Origin: JAAYZX01 sp040770645
Lineage (GTDB): Bacteria; Actinomycetota; Thermoleophilia; RBG-16-64-13
NCBI GenBank assembly: GCA_040770645.1
Contig: JAXGIS010000012.1
Coordinates: 1-61,323 of the forward strand
Direction of reading: 5' to 3'
DNA: 61,323 nucleotides
The notes under the pieces: model-generated
What the model saw: only the letters and a program-made list of their open reading frames with translations
Told to the model about the DNA's origin: nothing
Database searches by the model: none
Position numbers and translations under genes: made by a program
Shown: positions 43,367 through 53,282 of the stretch, piece after piece
Position numbering within the stretch: position 1 is the stretch's first letter
How the letters are laid out: each line of letters starts with the position of its first letter

Positions 43367-44286
43367 CACACCCCCTTCTCGGCTGTGATGGAGAACATCA
43401 GCGGCAGATCCGGCCGGCCGGCGGGCATTCTCCAGTACCCGTCGGCGCCGCGCACCATGAACGGAAACCACTGAAAGGAGAGATACGGGTACTCGCGAAG
43501 CGAGGTGATTCGCAGCCCGGCGTCCAGGAGCGTGCTCACGATCTCCTCAAACGTGTGCTGCCACGAATAAGAGGGGCCGCCGATCTCCGCCTCGGGGCAG
43601 GCGTAGGACCCCCTCTCCTCGGTGCGAAGCGCCCTTCGGTCGAAGTAGCTGTAACGGTAGCAAACAGCGTCCACGTTGGGAGCATCGTCGAACATCCAGA
43701 CTGTGGGGTGACTGTCGACCACGAAGAAACGGCCACCCGGCTTGAGTGCTCCCGCGATCACCCGCGCCCACGCCGCCAGATCCGGCAACCAACTGATGGC
43801 CCCATACGAAGTGAAAACCACATCGAAGGTCTCCCCTCCCAAATGCTCGAGAGCCCGACCCACCTCGCAACAAACGAAGCGCGCGTCCAACCCCAGTTCT
43901 TGCGCCAGTTCCCGGGCCTGCTCCACCGCCTTAAGCGAGAAGTCCACGCCCACGACACGCGCACCGCACCGCGCCCACGACAGTGTGTCCAGGCCGAAAT
44001 GACACTGGAGGTGGAGCAACGACTGCCCGCTGACTTCACCCACCCCCTCCAACTCAACCGAGTCGAGTGAGTTCCGGCCCGCTCGGAAGGCATCCACATC
44101 GTAAAAATCCGATCCCATATGGGGCGCCACGCGTTCATCCCAGAGACGGCGATTGGCTTCCACCTGCTGCCCCACCACCTCGTCGCCTTCCATCACATCC
44201 GCGCCGCCCGATGCCGAGACGTCGTTCTTCGTGGAGGTGGCCTCCATGGACCGGTTGTCGTCCGTGTAATGCATGCAAGCACACAT
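43363..44286 (-). CDS. Class I SAM-dependent methyltransferase
   Basis: Up to 307 residues; the start is uncertain, with ATGs at 44286 and 44247. The SAM-binding region is LLHLQCHFGLDTLSWARCGA, with VVGVDFS as the acidic second strand; FDVVFTSYGAISWLPDLAAW and GALKPGGRFFVVDSH complete the fold. The C-terminus (EYPYLSFQWFPFMV) suggests an aromatic substrate pocket. The stop overlaps the convergent nuclease stop. No substrate can be assigned. Confidence 0.82.
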   Translation of the reverse strand: MCACMHYTDDNRSMEATSTKNDVSASGGADVMEGDEVVGQQVEANRRLWDERVAPHMGSDFYDVDAFRAGRNSLDSVELEGVGEVSGQSLLHLQCHFGLDTLSWARCGARVVGVDFSLKAVEQARELAQELGLDARFVCCEVGRALEHLGGETFDVVFTSYGAISWLPDLAAWARVIAGALKPGGRFFVVDSHPTVWMFDDAPNVDAVCYRYSYFDRRALRTEERGSYACPEAEIGGPSYSWQHTFEEIVSTLLDAGLRITSLREYPYLSFQWFPFMVRGADGYWRMPAGRPDLPLMFSITAEKGVC

Positions 44287-44369
44287 TTTCCACCGAGGGT
44301 CCTGTCCCGATCAAGTGCAGCCACCGCCGCGCACACGCTACAATAGTGGCCACGATCACGAGGGGGGCC

Positions 44370-45662
44370 ATGGCTACACGAACACAGGGCGGCAACACGA
44401 GACGCGTATTCTACGGATGGTACGTCCTCGCCGCTTCGTTCGTCATCCTCTTCCTCAACTCCGGCGTCCGCTTTCTAATTGGGGTCATGCTCAGGCCCCT
44501 CATCGATGACTTCGACTGGAGCAGGAGTGCCATATCGGCCGCCGTGTTCGTCAACATGGCCGTCTACGCCGTGGCGGTGATCGTCGCCGGCCGTCTCTAC
44601 GACCGCTATGGTCCCAAGTGGGTCATCATCGTCTCTACGATCCTGTTCGCCGCCGGTTACGCCCTCATGGCGGTGATGACCTCGCTCTGGCATTTCATCC
44701 TGCTGTACGGGGTCGTGATCGGAGCCTCTTTCGGCGCCACCACCGCTCCCTTGTACGGGGCCATAGTCAGCAAGTGGTTCTCAAAACGGAGGGGATTGGT
44801 CATCAGTCTGGCCATGGGCGGGGGTTGTCTGGGGCAGTTCTTCCTGGTCCCCATATTCACAGACATGATGCTTGATATCGGTTGGCGCCACACGAGCCTA
44901 TGGATGGCCGCGGCAGTCCTGATAGTGAACACCATCCTCACCCTATTGTTCCTACGTGGCGACCCCGAGGACTTGGGCATCACGCCGTACGGTGCCGTGG
45001 CCACAACCGATTCGGAAGCAGTTGCTTCCGTACGGCCAGGGTCGGCAACGTCCGCCACCGATCCGGTCAACGACCTCTCGCTTCGCCAGGCCATGCGCAC
45101 TGCCTCGCTGTGGTTCTTCTCTGTGGCCATGTTCGTGTGCGGTGCAGGCGACTTCCTGATAACTACGCATCTCGTGGTCATGGTGACCGACCACGGTATC
45201 CCCGCAACGCAAGGGGCCAGCATGCTGGCCTGGTTCGGCCTGCTGAGCCTGGGAGGCATACTGGTGGCCGGGCCCGCTTCAGACCGCATAGGGAACAAGG
45301 TGCCCATCGCCCTCAGTTTCGTTTTGCGCGTGCTACTGTTCGTCATGATCCTCTTCTTCAAAGGAGCGGTGACGTTCTGGATCTTCGCTCTTCTGTTCGG
45401 ATTCACTTGGCTCATCACCGCGCCTCTGACCACCACCCTCGCCGGCAGGCTGTACGGCTTCACGCACATTGGCGTGATCGGCGGATTCATCACCACCATT
45501 CACCACGTGGGCGGCGGACTGTGGGCCTTCTTGGGGGGAGTGGTCTATGATCTAACAGGGGGCTACGAGCTGGCCTTCATCATCTCCGCCGTAGTCTCGG
45601 CCATAGCGGCTGCCTGTTCTCTGGCCATCCGCGAAACCCGGCACTACGCGCCTCTTCGGTGA
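44370..45662 (+). CDS. MFS transporter, oxalate/formate-antiporter-like (monocarboxylate)
   Basis: ATG 44370 after GAGGGGGG. 430 residues, twelve membrane segments. FYGWYVLAASFVILFLNSGV and YGPKWVIIVSTILFAAGYAL are typical of the monocarboxylate/oxalate-formate MFS group; SKWFSKRRGLVISLAMGGG is the loop signature. TACAAT at 44338-44343 may be its -10. It lies 11 bp before an MBL hydrolase, so the two probably form an operon. Substrate unknown, likely an organic acid. Confidence 0.85.
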   Translation: MATRTQGGNTRRVFYGWYVLAASFVILFLNSGVRFLIGVMLRPLIDDFDWSRSAISAAVFVNMAVYAVAVIVAGRLYDRYGPKWVIIVSTILFAAGYALMAVMTSLWHFILLYGVVIGASFGATTAPLYGAIVSKWFSKRRGLVISLAMGGGCLGQFFLVPIFTDMMLDIGWRHTSLWMAAAVLIVNTILTLLFLRGDPEDLGITPYGAVATTDSEAVASVRPGSATSATDPVNDLSLRQAMRTASLWFFSVAMFVCGAGDFLITTHLVVMVTDHGIPATQGASMLAWFGLLSLGGILVAGPASDRIGNKVPIALSFVLRVLLFVMILFFKGAVTFWIFALLFGFTWLITAPLTTTLAGRLYGFTHIGVIGGFITTIHHVGGGLWAFLGGVVYDLTGGYELAFIISAVVSAIAAACSLAIRETRHYAPLR

Positions 45663-45673
45663 AAGGAGACGGC

Positions 45674-46546
45674 ATGGTTCTGGAGAGCGTAGATCTAACC
45701 GTCCTTTGTGAGAACACCGCCGGACGAGCCGGCCTGAGAGGGGAGTGGGGACTCAGCGTTTGGATCGACACCGGGACCCATCACATCCTTTTCGACACCG
45801 GCGAGGCCACGGCCTGTGCCCACAATGCCAAAGAGATGGGCGTGGATTTGGCCCGCACCGACGCTGTGGTGCTCTCGCACGGCCACTATGACCACACCGG
45901 GGGGTTGGCCCAGGTTTTGCCCCTCCTCCCACCCATTCCCATCTACTTACACCCCGGCGCCCTGCAGTACCGGTACGCCAAAGCAGGCGACATCGCTGTT
46001 GACCCCGAGGAGATCCGGGATATAGGCATGCCGGACGGGGTCCGCGCCGCCCTCCAGAGCGGGTGGGAGCTCCGCTTCGTCGAAGAGCCCACGGAAATCG
46101 TACCCGGCGTGTGGGCCACCGGCACCATCCCTCGGCAAGAGCCGACAGAGGGACCCGGGGGCGTGGGGGCACTGGACACGGCCCTACAACACCCTGATCC
46201 CGTAGTGGACGATATGGCGGTCTGGATCGAGACGACGGGGGGCATACTCATCGTTCTCGGCTGTGCGCACGCCGGAGTCATCAACACCGTGCGCCTTGTG
46301 CAACACACCAACAACAACCTTCCCATCACGGGCGTAATCGGTGGCACTCACTTGCGCGCTGTGACACCTGCGCGCATGCAGGCTACCATCGAGTGCCTGG
46401 CCTCGTTGCCGCTTAGCATGGTGGCGGCCTGCCACTGCACAGGCCCCAGGGAAGCATTTGTCCTTCAGTCGGCTTTCCCTGACGAGTTCGTGCCCATGAC
46501 CGCGGGCTCGCGCATCCGCTTCCCGAAGCCCACCACGAACAACTGA
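45674..46546 (+). CDS. MBL-fold hydrolase, dihydropterin/aminobenzene-phosphate-synthase-like
   Basis: ATG 45674 with AAAGGAGA upstream. 290 residues. LSHGHYDHTGGL gives His69, His71, Asp73 and His74; GCAHAGVIN and GGTHLRAV supply the later metal ligands. This split pattern belongs to the COG1237 group, some annotated as methanopterin-precursor synthases, but most uncharacterised. It is linked to the MFS gene. FDTGEATACAHNAKEMGVDL is typical of the group. Confidence 0.83.
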   Translation: MVLESVDLTVLCENTAGRAGLRGEWGLSVWIDTGTHHILFDTGEATACAHNAKEMGVDLARTDAVVLSHGHYDHTGGLAQVLPLLPPIPIYLHPGALQYRYAKAGDIAVDPEEIRDIGMPDGVRAALQSGWELRFVEEPTEIVPGVWATGTIPRQEPTEGPGGVGALDTALQHPDPVVDDMAVWIETTGGILIVLGCAHAGVINTVRLVQHTNNNLPITGVIGGTHLRAVTPARMQATIECLASLPLSMVAACHCTGPREAFVLQSAFPDEFVPMTAGSRIRFPKPTTNN

Positions 46547-46652
46547 CCCAGGGCGACATCAGCGGTGGCCTCCGGCCGCAGTGCGCAGACCCGGAGACCC
46601 TTGGAAGCCGGAACACATAGATGAATGGCGCCTCAAACCCTCCGGCGGGGAG

Positions 46653-47324
46653 TCACTCCTCCACCCAGGCCACGGCACGCACGGGAGCGCCTTCAACCCC
46701 AACCACGCTGAGCGGCAGAATGGCGCACGGCGCCCGCCTTCCCGCGATTTCGCCCAGGTTCCTGAGATTCTCCACGATCAGGATGTCGGCGGACATGAGT
46801 GCCTTGTGTGCCGAGAGATCGAACGCATCGATGCCCTTGCCGGACCCCTCCGCCGAGGAATCAATGCTGGGAAAGTCCACGCCCACCAGGGTGACACCAC
46901 ACTCGCGTAGATAGGCTGCAGAGTCCCCGGTCACGTAAGGGTGAGCGGACATGGAAGCGTCTCCATAATGCTCGTCCCACCCCGCCCAGATCAGCGCAAA
47001 ATCACCAGGGCGGAGGCCGCCGGCCGCATCCGCGGCCGCGGCCACCGTCTCACGGCTCAGACCTCCGCTCCGACCTCGCACATCCAGGACTACAGCCGTA
47101 CCCACAAAGCGCGACACATCGTAGTGGTCGAGCGTCTTGCCCTCCGGCAGCATGTGGAAAGGCGCATCCATGTGGGTCCCGGCGTGCGAAGAGAGGACCA
47201 GGGAGCTGAGTGCCATACCGTGCTTGGCGTGCGTCAGCGGGAAAGCCACCTTGACGGGCGTATCCTTGGGATGAACTGGAGTCTCAGCGGAGAGCGGGTG
47301 GGTGAGATCAACGACACGGGCCAT
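46653..47324 (-). CDS. Cyclase family protein (kynurenine-formamidase-like)
   Basis: 223 residues. VDLTHPLSAETPVHP at the start and SSHAGTHMDAPFHML, the HxGTHxDxPxH metal motif, define the cyclase/KynB fold; VGVDFPSIDSS and LIVENLRNLGEI are typical endings. It would hydrolyse an amide or lactone; kynurenine-pathway partners are absent. Convergent with the MBL gene and divergent from trkA. Confidence 0.88.
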   Translation of the reverse strand: MARVVDLTHPLSAETPVHPKDTPVKVAFPLTHAKHGMALSSLVLSSHAGTHMDAPFHMLPEGKTLDHYDVSRFVGTAVVLDVRGRSGGLSRETVAAAADAAGGLRPGDFALIWAGWDEHYGDASMSAHPYVTGDSAAYLRECGVTLVGVDFPSIDSSAEGSGKGIDAFDLSAHKALMSADILIVENLRNLGEIAGRRAPCAILPLSVVGVEGAPVRAVAWVEE

Positions 47325-47422
47325 TGCGGAGTCCTTTCTTCGACCTTCCCAACCCAGAATATTCTACTGGATGCCGAATGGGCAGCGTGCGAACCGGCCA
47401 AGTGGAGTATGGTGCGAGCATC

Positions 47423-48760
47423 ATGCACTGCATAATCGTCGGAGCCGGCGAGGTCGGAAGACACATCGCCGACATACTGAGTAGAGAGGGCCACGACGTG
47501 GTCGTGGTGGAGCGCGACCCCGAACGCCTGCGCAGCGTTGTTGACGACTTTGACGTCATGGGCGTCGCCGGGAACGGGGCGGCCCGTCGAGTGTTGGATG
47601 AGGCCAACGTCGCCGGCACTAAGATCCTAATCGCGGTGACCGATAGGGACGAGGTCAACATGATCGCCTGCATGGCCGCAAAACATGCCGGGGTTCCTTT
47701 GACCATAGCCCGGATTCGCAATCCCGACTACCTAGACGCCAATCACAGCGTGTCGAGCGACTTCACCGGTATCGACCAGGTCATTCAACCCGAGTGGGCC
47801 GTGGCCGAGGAGATCGGAAGGCTGGCGGAATATCCTGGTGCGCTGGAGGTGGAGAGCTTCGCGCACGGCCAAGTCGTCATGCTGGAGTTGAAGGTCTCGA
47901 CAACTAGTGAGGTGTTGGGCAAGACGGTGGCCACCATGGGCCTTCCCACGGGTGTACTGATCACGGGGTTACTGCGCGCCGGAGAAGTGACAATGCCTCG
48001 TGGCGCCACGATGCTGGAAGCGGGAGACACAGTGTTCATCGTGGGTCGACCGGAATCGGTACGCACCGCAGCGGCTATGATGATGGGGGCCGAGCGCGGC
48101 CTGCGCTCGGCCATGGTTCTTGGATGCGGCGAAATAGGATTGGGAGTCGCGCAAGAACTCGAACAACAGGGGCTTCGCCTCGAAGTGTTCGAAAAGGAGC
48201 GTGAACGGGCCGTCGAGGCAGCCTGCGTCCTTGAACGCTCCCTTGTTCTCCACGACACCGGACTGGCGGAGAACACGCTTCTCAACGAGGGTATCCGCGA
48301 TGTGGACATGTTCGTGGCCGCCACCGGGGACGATAGGCTCAACATGCTGGCCGCCCTGCAGGCCAAAGGCTCGGCGCGCGGCGCACCGTGGCGGTGGTGG
48401 AAGAGGGGCAGTTCTCCGGCATTCTGGAGACGGTGGGCGTAGACGTGGTCATCAGTCCACGGAGACTGACGGCGTCGGCAGTGCTGCGATTCGTGCGCAC
48501 AGGCGAAGTGATCAGTTCGGCCCTGCTCGACAAATCAGCGGGAGAGGTTCTGGAGCTGGTGGTGGCGGCCAAAAGCCACATCGCGGGTGTGCCACTCAAA
48601 GACGCCAAGTTCCCGTGACGCGGTCTTGGGAGTGTTGGTACGAGGTGGGCAGGTCATCATGGCACGCGGCGATTCTGTTCCCCTGCCCGGAGATCTGGCG
48701 ATAGTCTTCTCTGCCACGGAGTCGGTCCCTGAAGTGGAGCGGGCTTTCTCACCCAGATGA
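47423..48760 (+). CDS. trkA: TrkA potassium-uptake regulatory subunit, two frameshifts
   Basis: ATG 47423. Two Rossmann RCK halves: MHCIIVGAGEVGRHIADILS with VVVERDPERL, and AMVLGCGEIGLGVAQELEQQ. TrkA_C domains follow each. Near 48370 one base is lost and the text continues as VAVVEEGQFSGILETVGVDV. Near 48617 it shifts again to DAVLGVLVRGGQVIMARGDS and ends at TGA 48758-48760. Restored length is about 446 residues, the normal TrkA size. It binds NAD(H)/ATP and gates TrkH; its stop overlaps the trkH start (ATGA). Confidence 0.88.
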
Positions 48761-50221
48761 TCCATCGGCCGGAAGGCATGAACCTGCGCTTCGTAGCGCA
48801 CCTGACGGGACTCACCGTCCTCGCTGTCGGCGCCGGTATCCTGTTGAGTGCGGGAGTCTCCTTGCTCTACGGAGACGACGATGTACCGGCGTTACTGGTC
48901 AGCGCCGCCGCCGCTGTGCTGGCCGGATTGCCAATGTATCTCACCACTCGGTTGCGCGGTCAACAGTTCATCGGCTACCGCGAAGGCTTCTTGGCGGTGG
49001 GCCTGGGCTGGATGGCCGCCATGATCTTCGGCGCCGTCCCCTACGTGGCGTACGGCACCTTCGGCATCATCGATGCGCTCTTCGAGAGCATGTCCGGCTT
49101 CACCACCACGGGAGCCAGCGTTCTCGTAGACTACAACCAGCCTCACGGCCTACTGTTCTGGCGCAGTCTCACCCACTGGTACGGGGGCATGGGCATCGTG
49201 GTCCTTTTCATCGCCGTGCTCCCTTCCATGGGAGCCGGTGCCATGAAGCTGTTCTCGGCAGAGTCCCCTGGGCCTGTCCCGGAACGGTTGACACCACGCA
49301 TACGTGATACGGCCCGAAATCTCTGGCTCATCTACGTGGGCATGACGGTTGCACAGTCCGTCGCCCTTATCATCGCAGGCATGCCCATCTTCGACGCCGT
49401 CACCCACTCATTCGGCAGCATGGCCACGGGCGGGTTTTCCCCGCGCGCAACCAGCGTGGCTGCATTCAACAATGTGACCTTCGAACTCATCATCGCGTTC
49501 TTCATGTTCCTGGCCGGAGGCAACTTCGCGCTGTATTTCGCCGCACTGCGTGGAGACCCTCCGGCTGTTCCGCAGCCGCGAGTGGCGGCTGTACGCTGCT
49601 ATAGCAGCCGGAAGTATAGTGGCCATAGCCATCAGTCTGATGATCGCGCGCAGTCACTTCTCCGTGGGCCACGCCCTCCGCGAAGCGACTTTCCAAGTGA
49701 TCTCGGTCCAGTCCACCACCGGCTTCGTCAGCGCCGACTTCGACAAATGGAACACACTGGCCAAGTTGATTCTGGTGCTGCTCATGGTCATAGGTGGCTG
49801 TGCGGGGTCCACGGCAGGCGGCTTCAAGGTGGCGCGTCTTCTTGTCCTACTGAAGAGCACTCGCCACGAACTCACCCGGCAGATGCACCCCCAAGCCGTG
49901 TTACCCCTCCGAGCGGGGAATCAGGTGATCTCAGAGGTGGTACGCGTGGCCGTGCTCCAGTACTTCGCCTTGTACATGATAATCTGGGCAACCGGTTCCC
50001 TTTTGGTGGCCGCCACGGGCACAGATCTCATCACGGCCGCCACCTCGGTTGTGGCCACTTTCAACAACATCGGCCCCGGTTTGGGTCCTGTGGGGGCAAC
50101 GATGAACTACGCATTCCTGCAGCCATTCGCCAAATGCGTCCTCATAGCCATGATGGTCATCGGCCGCCTGGAGTTGTTCGCGATACTACTACCCTTCACC
50201 CGCGGGTTCTGGAGAGGCTGA
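48757..50221 (+). CDS. trkH: TrkH potassium transporter, one frameshift
   Basis: ATG 48757 overlaps the trkA stop. Four pore loops with their filters: SMSGFTTTGAS, GSMATGGFS, VQSTTGFVS and FNNIGPGLG, the last in the second fragment. The first fragment ends in LYFAALRG; near 49548 one base is missing and VETLRLFRSREWRLYAAIAA resumes to TGA 50219-50221. Restored length is about 488 residues. With TrkA it forms the Trk/Ktr-type K+ uptake system. Confidence 0.9.
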
Positions 50222-50222
50222 T

Positions 50223-51047
50223 ATGCGACGTCTATGGAGGGCGGCTGTCGGACTTCTCTCTCCCCGCTCTCCCTCCCGGATGCGTTCCAGCGCCCATATC
50301 CGATCGGAGCGGCAACGCGAGTCGGGTCGCCCCCAATCGACCAACGGCGCCTCATCCTTTCACCTCTTCTGGAACCTCCCTCCCCACGACCCGCTGGTCG
50401 AGGTTTCGGCCGTCCTAGAGATCCTGACCCCGCCGGCGGTACCCGATCTCTACTTCTGGGCCCTGCAAGTCGACTTCCTTGCCGGAGGGCACAGCACGGG
50501 CGCAGGACACGCCGGCCTCCAGTGGAACAGGGATTTCCCCGAATACACTGCGATGAACTGGGGCGGATATGCCTCACCCGAATCCGGCGGCGGAGAGCTC
50601 GAGGGCTCCACTTTCTTGCTTCCAGGAATGGCGGGCAGCCAGAACACGCAATCCTACCCATGGCAGTCCGGCCGCCCCTATCGGCTGCGCGTCTTCCCGT
50701 CCCCCCATATCACGCAAGCCTGGCGGGCCGAAGTGACAGACCTCTCCTCCGGGAAGGCCACACCCATCCGCGACCTGTACACTGATGGCGACTCCCTGGC
50801 CATGCCCATGGTATGGACGGAGTCGTTCGCCGACTGCGCCGCACCGCCCGTAACCGTACGCTGGAGCCACCTGAGGGCGGTGGACAGCACGGGGCGCATC
50901 CTGACGCCGCACTCTCTGTTGGTGAACTACCAGAGTTGGGAGCAGGGGGGTTGCACCAACACCAGCGTAGAGACCGACGCCCGAGGCGTGCTACAGGTGA
51001 CCTGCACCCCGCGTAAGCTGGCCCAGGGCACCGTGCTACCCATATGA
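50223..51047 (+). CDS. Conserved hypothetical protein
   Basis: 274 residues; ATG one base after the trkH stop, with GGAGAGG as ribosome site, so translated with trkH. No membrane segment. A basic N-terminal 45 residues precede a beta-rich domain with LYFWALQVDFLAGGHSTGAG, MNWGGYASPESGGGELEG, WRAEVTDLSSGKATPIRDLY and a late Cys pair region (SFADCAA, GGCTNTS). I recognise no named family. The aromatic-rich beta pattern suggests carbohydrate binding or a jelly-roll fold, which is a guess. Confidence 0.65.
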   Translation: MRRLWRAAVGLLSPRSPSRMRSSAHIRSERQRESGRPQSTNGASSFHLFWNLPPHDPLVEVSAVLEILTPPAVPDLYFWALQVDFLAGGHSTGAGHAGLQWNRDFPEYTAMNWGGYASPESGGGELEGSTFLLPGMAGSQNTQSYPWQSGRPYRLRVFPSPHITQAWRAEVTDLSSGKATPIRDLYTDGDSLAMPMVWTESFADCAAPPVTVRWSHLRAVDSTGRILTPHSLLVNYQSWEQGGCTNTSVETDARGVLQVTCTPRKLAQGTVLPI

Positions 51048-51964
51048 TGTAGCAAGCTGGGCCGACGAACCGTGCCACCGAGGCTCCGTGCCCCAGTCCG
51101 GGTCCGGCCGCCCCCTCTCGTCCGACCGCGCCTCAAAGCCCCGGTGTCTCATCCTGTGCCGGATCCAGCGTGAGGGCCAGGCGCCGCACCGCACGTCGCT
51201 GATGAACGGGAGCCGAGCCTCAGGCCACCATCCGCCAGAGGTGGCCGGTGCTGATGCGCACAGCGGCGGAGAGCACATGCAGGCCATCGGCAATGAGGCG
51301 CGCTTCGGAACTAGTGTCCATGCCGGCGCCCGGGAGAAGGGAAGATATCCGACGAAGCCTCGCACCAACCGTCTTCATGCTTCCACCCGCATATGACGAT
51401 AACAACCGAACATGAGCACACAGAACCCGAATAGCACCGGGCACCACCCTCGCCCGCCGTGGACACCGGCGTCTACTCGAGCACTGTCTGCGCATCGCGG
51501 TGGGGCCGGGGCTGCGAAAATGGCAGAATCAACCCGGCGGACCGCTACCGTCGCGCCCGGCGACCTTGGCCTGCCTCATCTGTCTCCTCATCCTTCCGCT
51601 TACTCCTGTCGGTCTCGCCTTCACGGTCCGCTTGCAGCCAATCTCGGCCGGCAACCGATAGGGCCGGCCGCCGCGCCGGTCGCTTGGAAGGCTGCCGAGC
51701 GGCAAAGAGACCGCACAGGCCCGGCTCGGCTGGCGACTGATTGGGCCGACATCTCTCATCGCGTCGTTCAATGTGATCGTTGCTTTCCTGCTTGGTTTGC
51801 TCCCACATGCCCAACGCAACCGCGTTCTCATGCCCGCCTCTCGTCGCAGCCGGAGCCTCCGCTGCAAACGGGTCGCACACGTTGAATACATACTGGAGGC
51901 CACTTAACGCATACGTCATACCAACCCCAGTCCACCCACAACAGATCAACATAAGGAGAGATCA
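51048..51964. other. 0.9-kb stretch without a confident gene
   Basis: ORFs here are short or low in complexity. Two hints of broken genes exist. On the minus strand ATG 51378 reads MKTVGARLRRISSLLPGAGM to a stop at 51220, and the same frame continues as GSAPVHQRRAVRRLALTLDP after that TGA. On the plus strand hydrophobic pieces LICLLILPLTPVGLAFTV and LIASFNVIVAFLLGLLPH lie in different frames between about 51560 and 51900, as in a degraded two-helix membrane protein. Neither is identifiable. Confidence 0.35.
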
Positions 51965-52345
51965 ATGACCCCACGTCCAACAGGAGTTTCCGTTCTAGCA
52001 ATATTGATGATCGTCGGAGGCGCGCTTGGCATTCTGGGAAGTCTCTTCGCCATCCTCGCGGCAGCCAGCCTTGTCGGCGCGTTTGGTGCCCTCATAGCCA
52101 TGGTTGTGGTGATCCCCCTCATCATCGCGGTGGTTCAGTTGGTCGTGGGCGTGGGATTGTGGAAGCTCATGCCCTGGGCGTGGATGGCAGCAGTGGTCGT
52201 GGTTGCGATCGGTGCGATCTTGGCGGTCATCAACCTGATCGCCGGGAATTCAGCAGGGTCAAATATCGTATCCATACTGATTGACGCCATAATCCTCTGG
52301 TATTTGTTCCGGCCCGAAGTGATGATGGCGTTCGGGCGCGCGTAG
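51965..52345 (+). CDS. Small multi-pass membrane protein
   Basis: ATG 51965 after AAGGAGAG. 126 residues with four membrane helices (8-28, 40-62, 70-86, 103-118) and few charged residues. MTPRPTGVSVLAILMIVGG is a start common to small DUF2127/DUF4064-like membrane proteins. The ending LWYLFRPEVMMAFGRA fits the same kind. Function unknown. A terminator hairpin follows. Confidence 0.78.
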   Translation: MTPRPTGVSVLAILMIVGGALGILGSLFAILAAASLVGAFGALIAMVVVIPLIIAVVQLVVGVGLWKLMPWAWMAAVVVVAIGAILAVINLIAGNSAGSNIVSILIDAIILWYLFRPEVMMAFGRA

Positions 52346-52360
52346 CGTGCTCGAACGGAG

Positions 52361-52398
52361 AGGCTTGGCCGGCCGCATGCAGGCGACCGGCCAAGCCT
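52361..52398 (+). terminator. Terminator hairpin
   Basis: 12-bp perfect stem AGGCTTGGCCGG / CCGGCCAAGCCT with a 14-base loop, 15 bp after the small membrane-protein stop and before the FMN reductase gene. Confidence 0.65.
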
Positions 52399-52474
52399 AC
52401 GCGCCATGTTTGCCTGCCGGGATCCGGGGGCACCATCTCGGCACGATCGAAGCCAAGAAAGAGGAATGGTGAGC

Positions 52475-53041
52475 ATGGATGAAAGCAGGCTGCATATAGT
52501 GGGCTTGGCAGGAAGTATCCGCCACGCCTCATACAACAGGGGACTCCTGCGCGCCGCGGCGCGCGATCTGCCTGAGGGCGTGTCGCTTCAAATCGAAGAA
52601 CTGTCGAACATCCCGGTTTACAACATGGATCTGGAAGAGCCGGACGAACCGCCATCAGTCCAAGCGCTCAAAGCGGCTGTCGGCGAGGCCGACGCCCTAC
52701 TGCTCGCGATACCGGAGCACAACTATTCGTTCTCCGGCGTCATGAAGAACGCCATTGATTGGCTGTCTCGCCCCTTCGACACCAGCGCGTTGCTCGACAA
52801 GCCTGTTGCCATTATGGGAGCGTCGAGCGGTCGAATGGGAACCGCCCGTGCCCAACATGCCATCCGCCCTGTTTTGGCCGCCACTGGGTGCTTCGTCATG
52901 ATCAAACCGGAATTGTACGTATCACAGGCCGCCAAGGTGTGCGATGCGAACGGCGACGTGATAGACGAAAGCACGCAGAAGCGAGTGCGCACTATGGTGG
53001 AGGCCCTGGTTGCCTGGACGGCAGTAGTCGGGCGCCACTGA
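52475..53041 (+). CDS. NADPH-dependent FMN reductase family protein
   Basis: 188 residues. ATG 52475 has GAGG about 10 bases upstream; ATG 52466 is an alternative. HIVGLAGSIRHASYNRGLLR is the FMN phosphate loop, LLAIPEHNYSFSGVMKNAID is the family signature (usually PEYNxSxPGxLKNAIDW), and AIMGASSGRMGTARAQ follows. A quinone, azo or chromate reductase type, soluble, NAD(P)H-using. Monocistronic. Confidence 0.9.
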   Translation: MDESRLHIVGLAGSIRHASYNRGLLRAAARDLPEGVSLQIEELSNIPVYNMDLEEPDEPPSVQALKAAVGEADALLLAIPEHNYSFSGVMKNAIDWLSRPFDTSALLDKPVAIMGASSGRMGTARAQHAIRPVLAATGCFVMIKPELYVSQAAKVCDANGDVIDESTQKRVRTMVEALVAWTAVVGRH

Positions 53042-53282
53042 CAGGGAGGGCTACCGCCGAGGGCGCCACTCGTGGAGCCGCGCAACGCGGGCGGCTTCAA
53101 AACCACTGGTGCCCAGCCGGTCTCTGATGCAAAAGGGAGAGAACGCCCCCGCCGGGAGCCGCGTTTCACGTCATGACGGCTACCCCGTGCGGGCGACCAA
53201 CCTCACGGTCACATCCCCCTTTGAGGGCTTTCAAGACCGGCTTGCCCTCCTTGGCGCTCACGGTGGCGGACAATGCCGCGCG

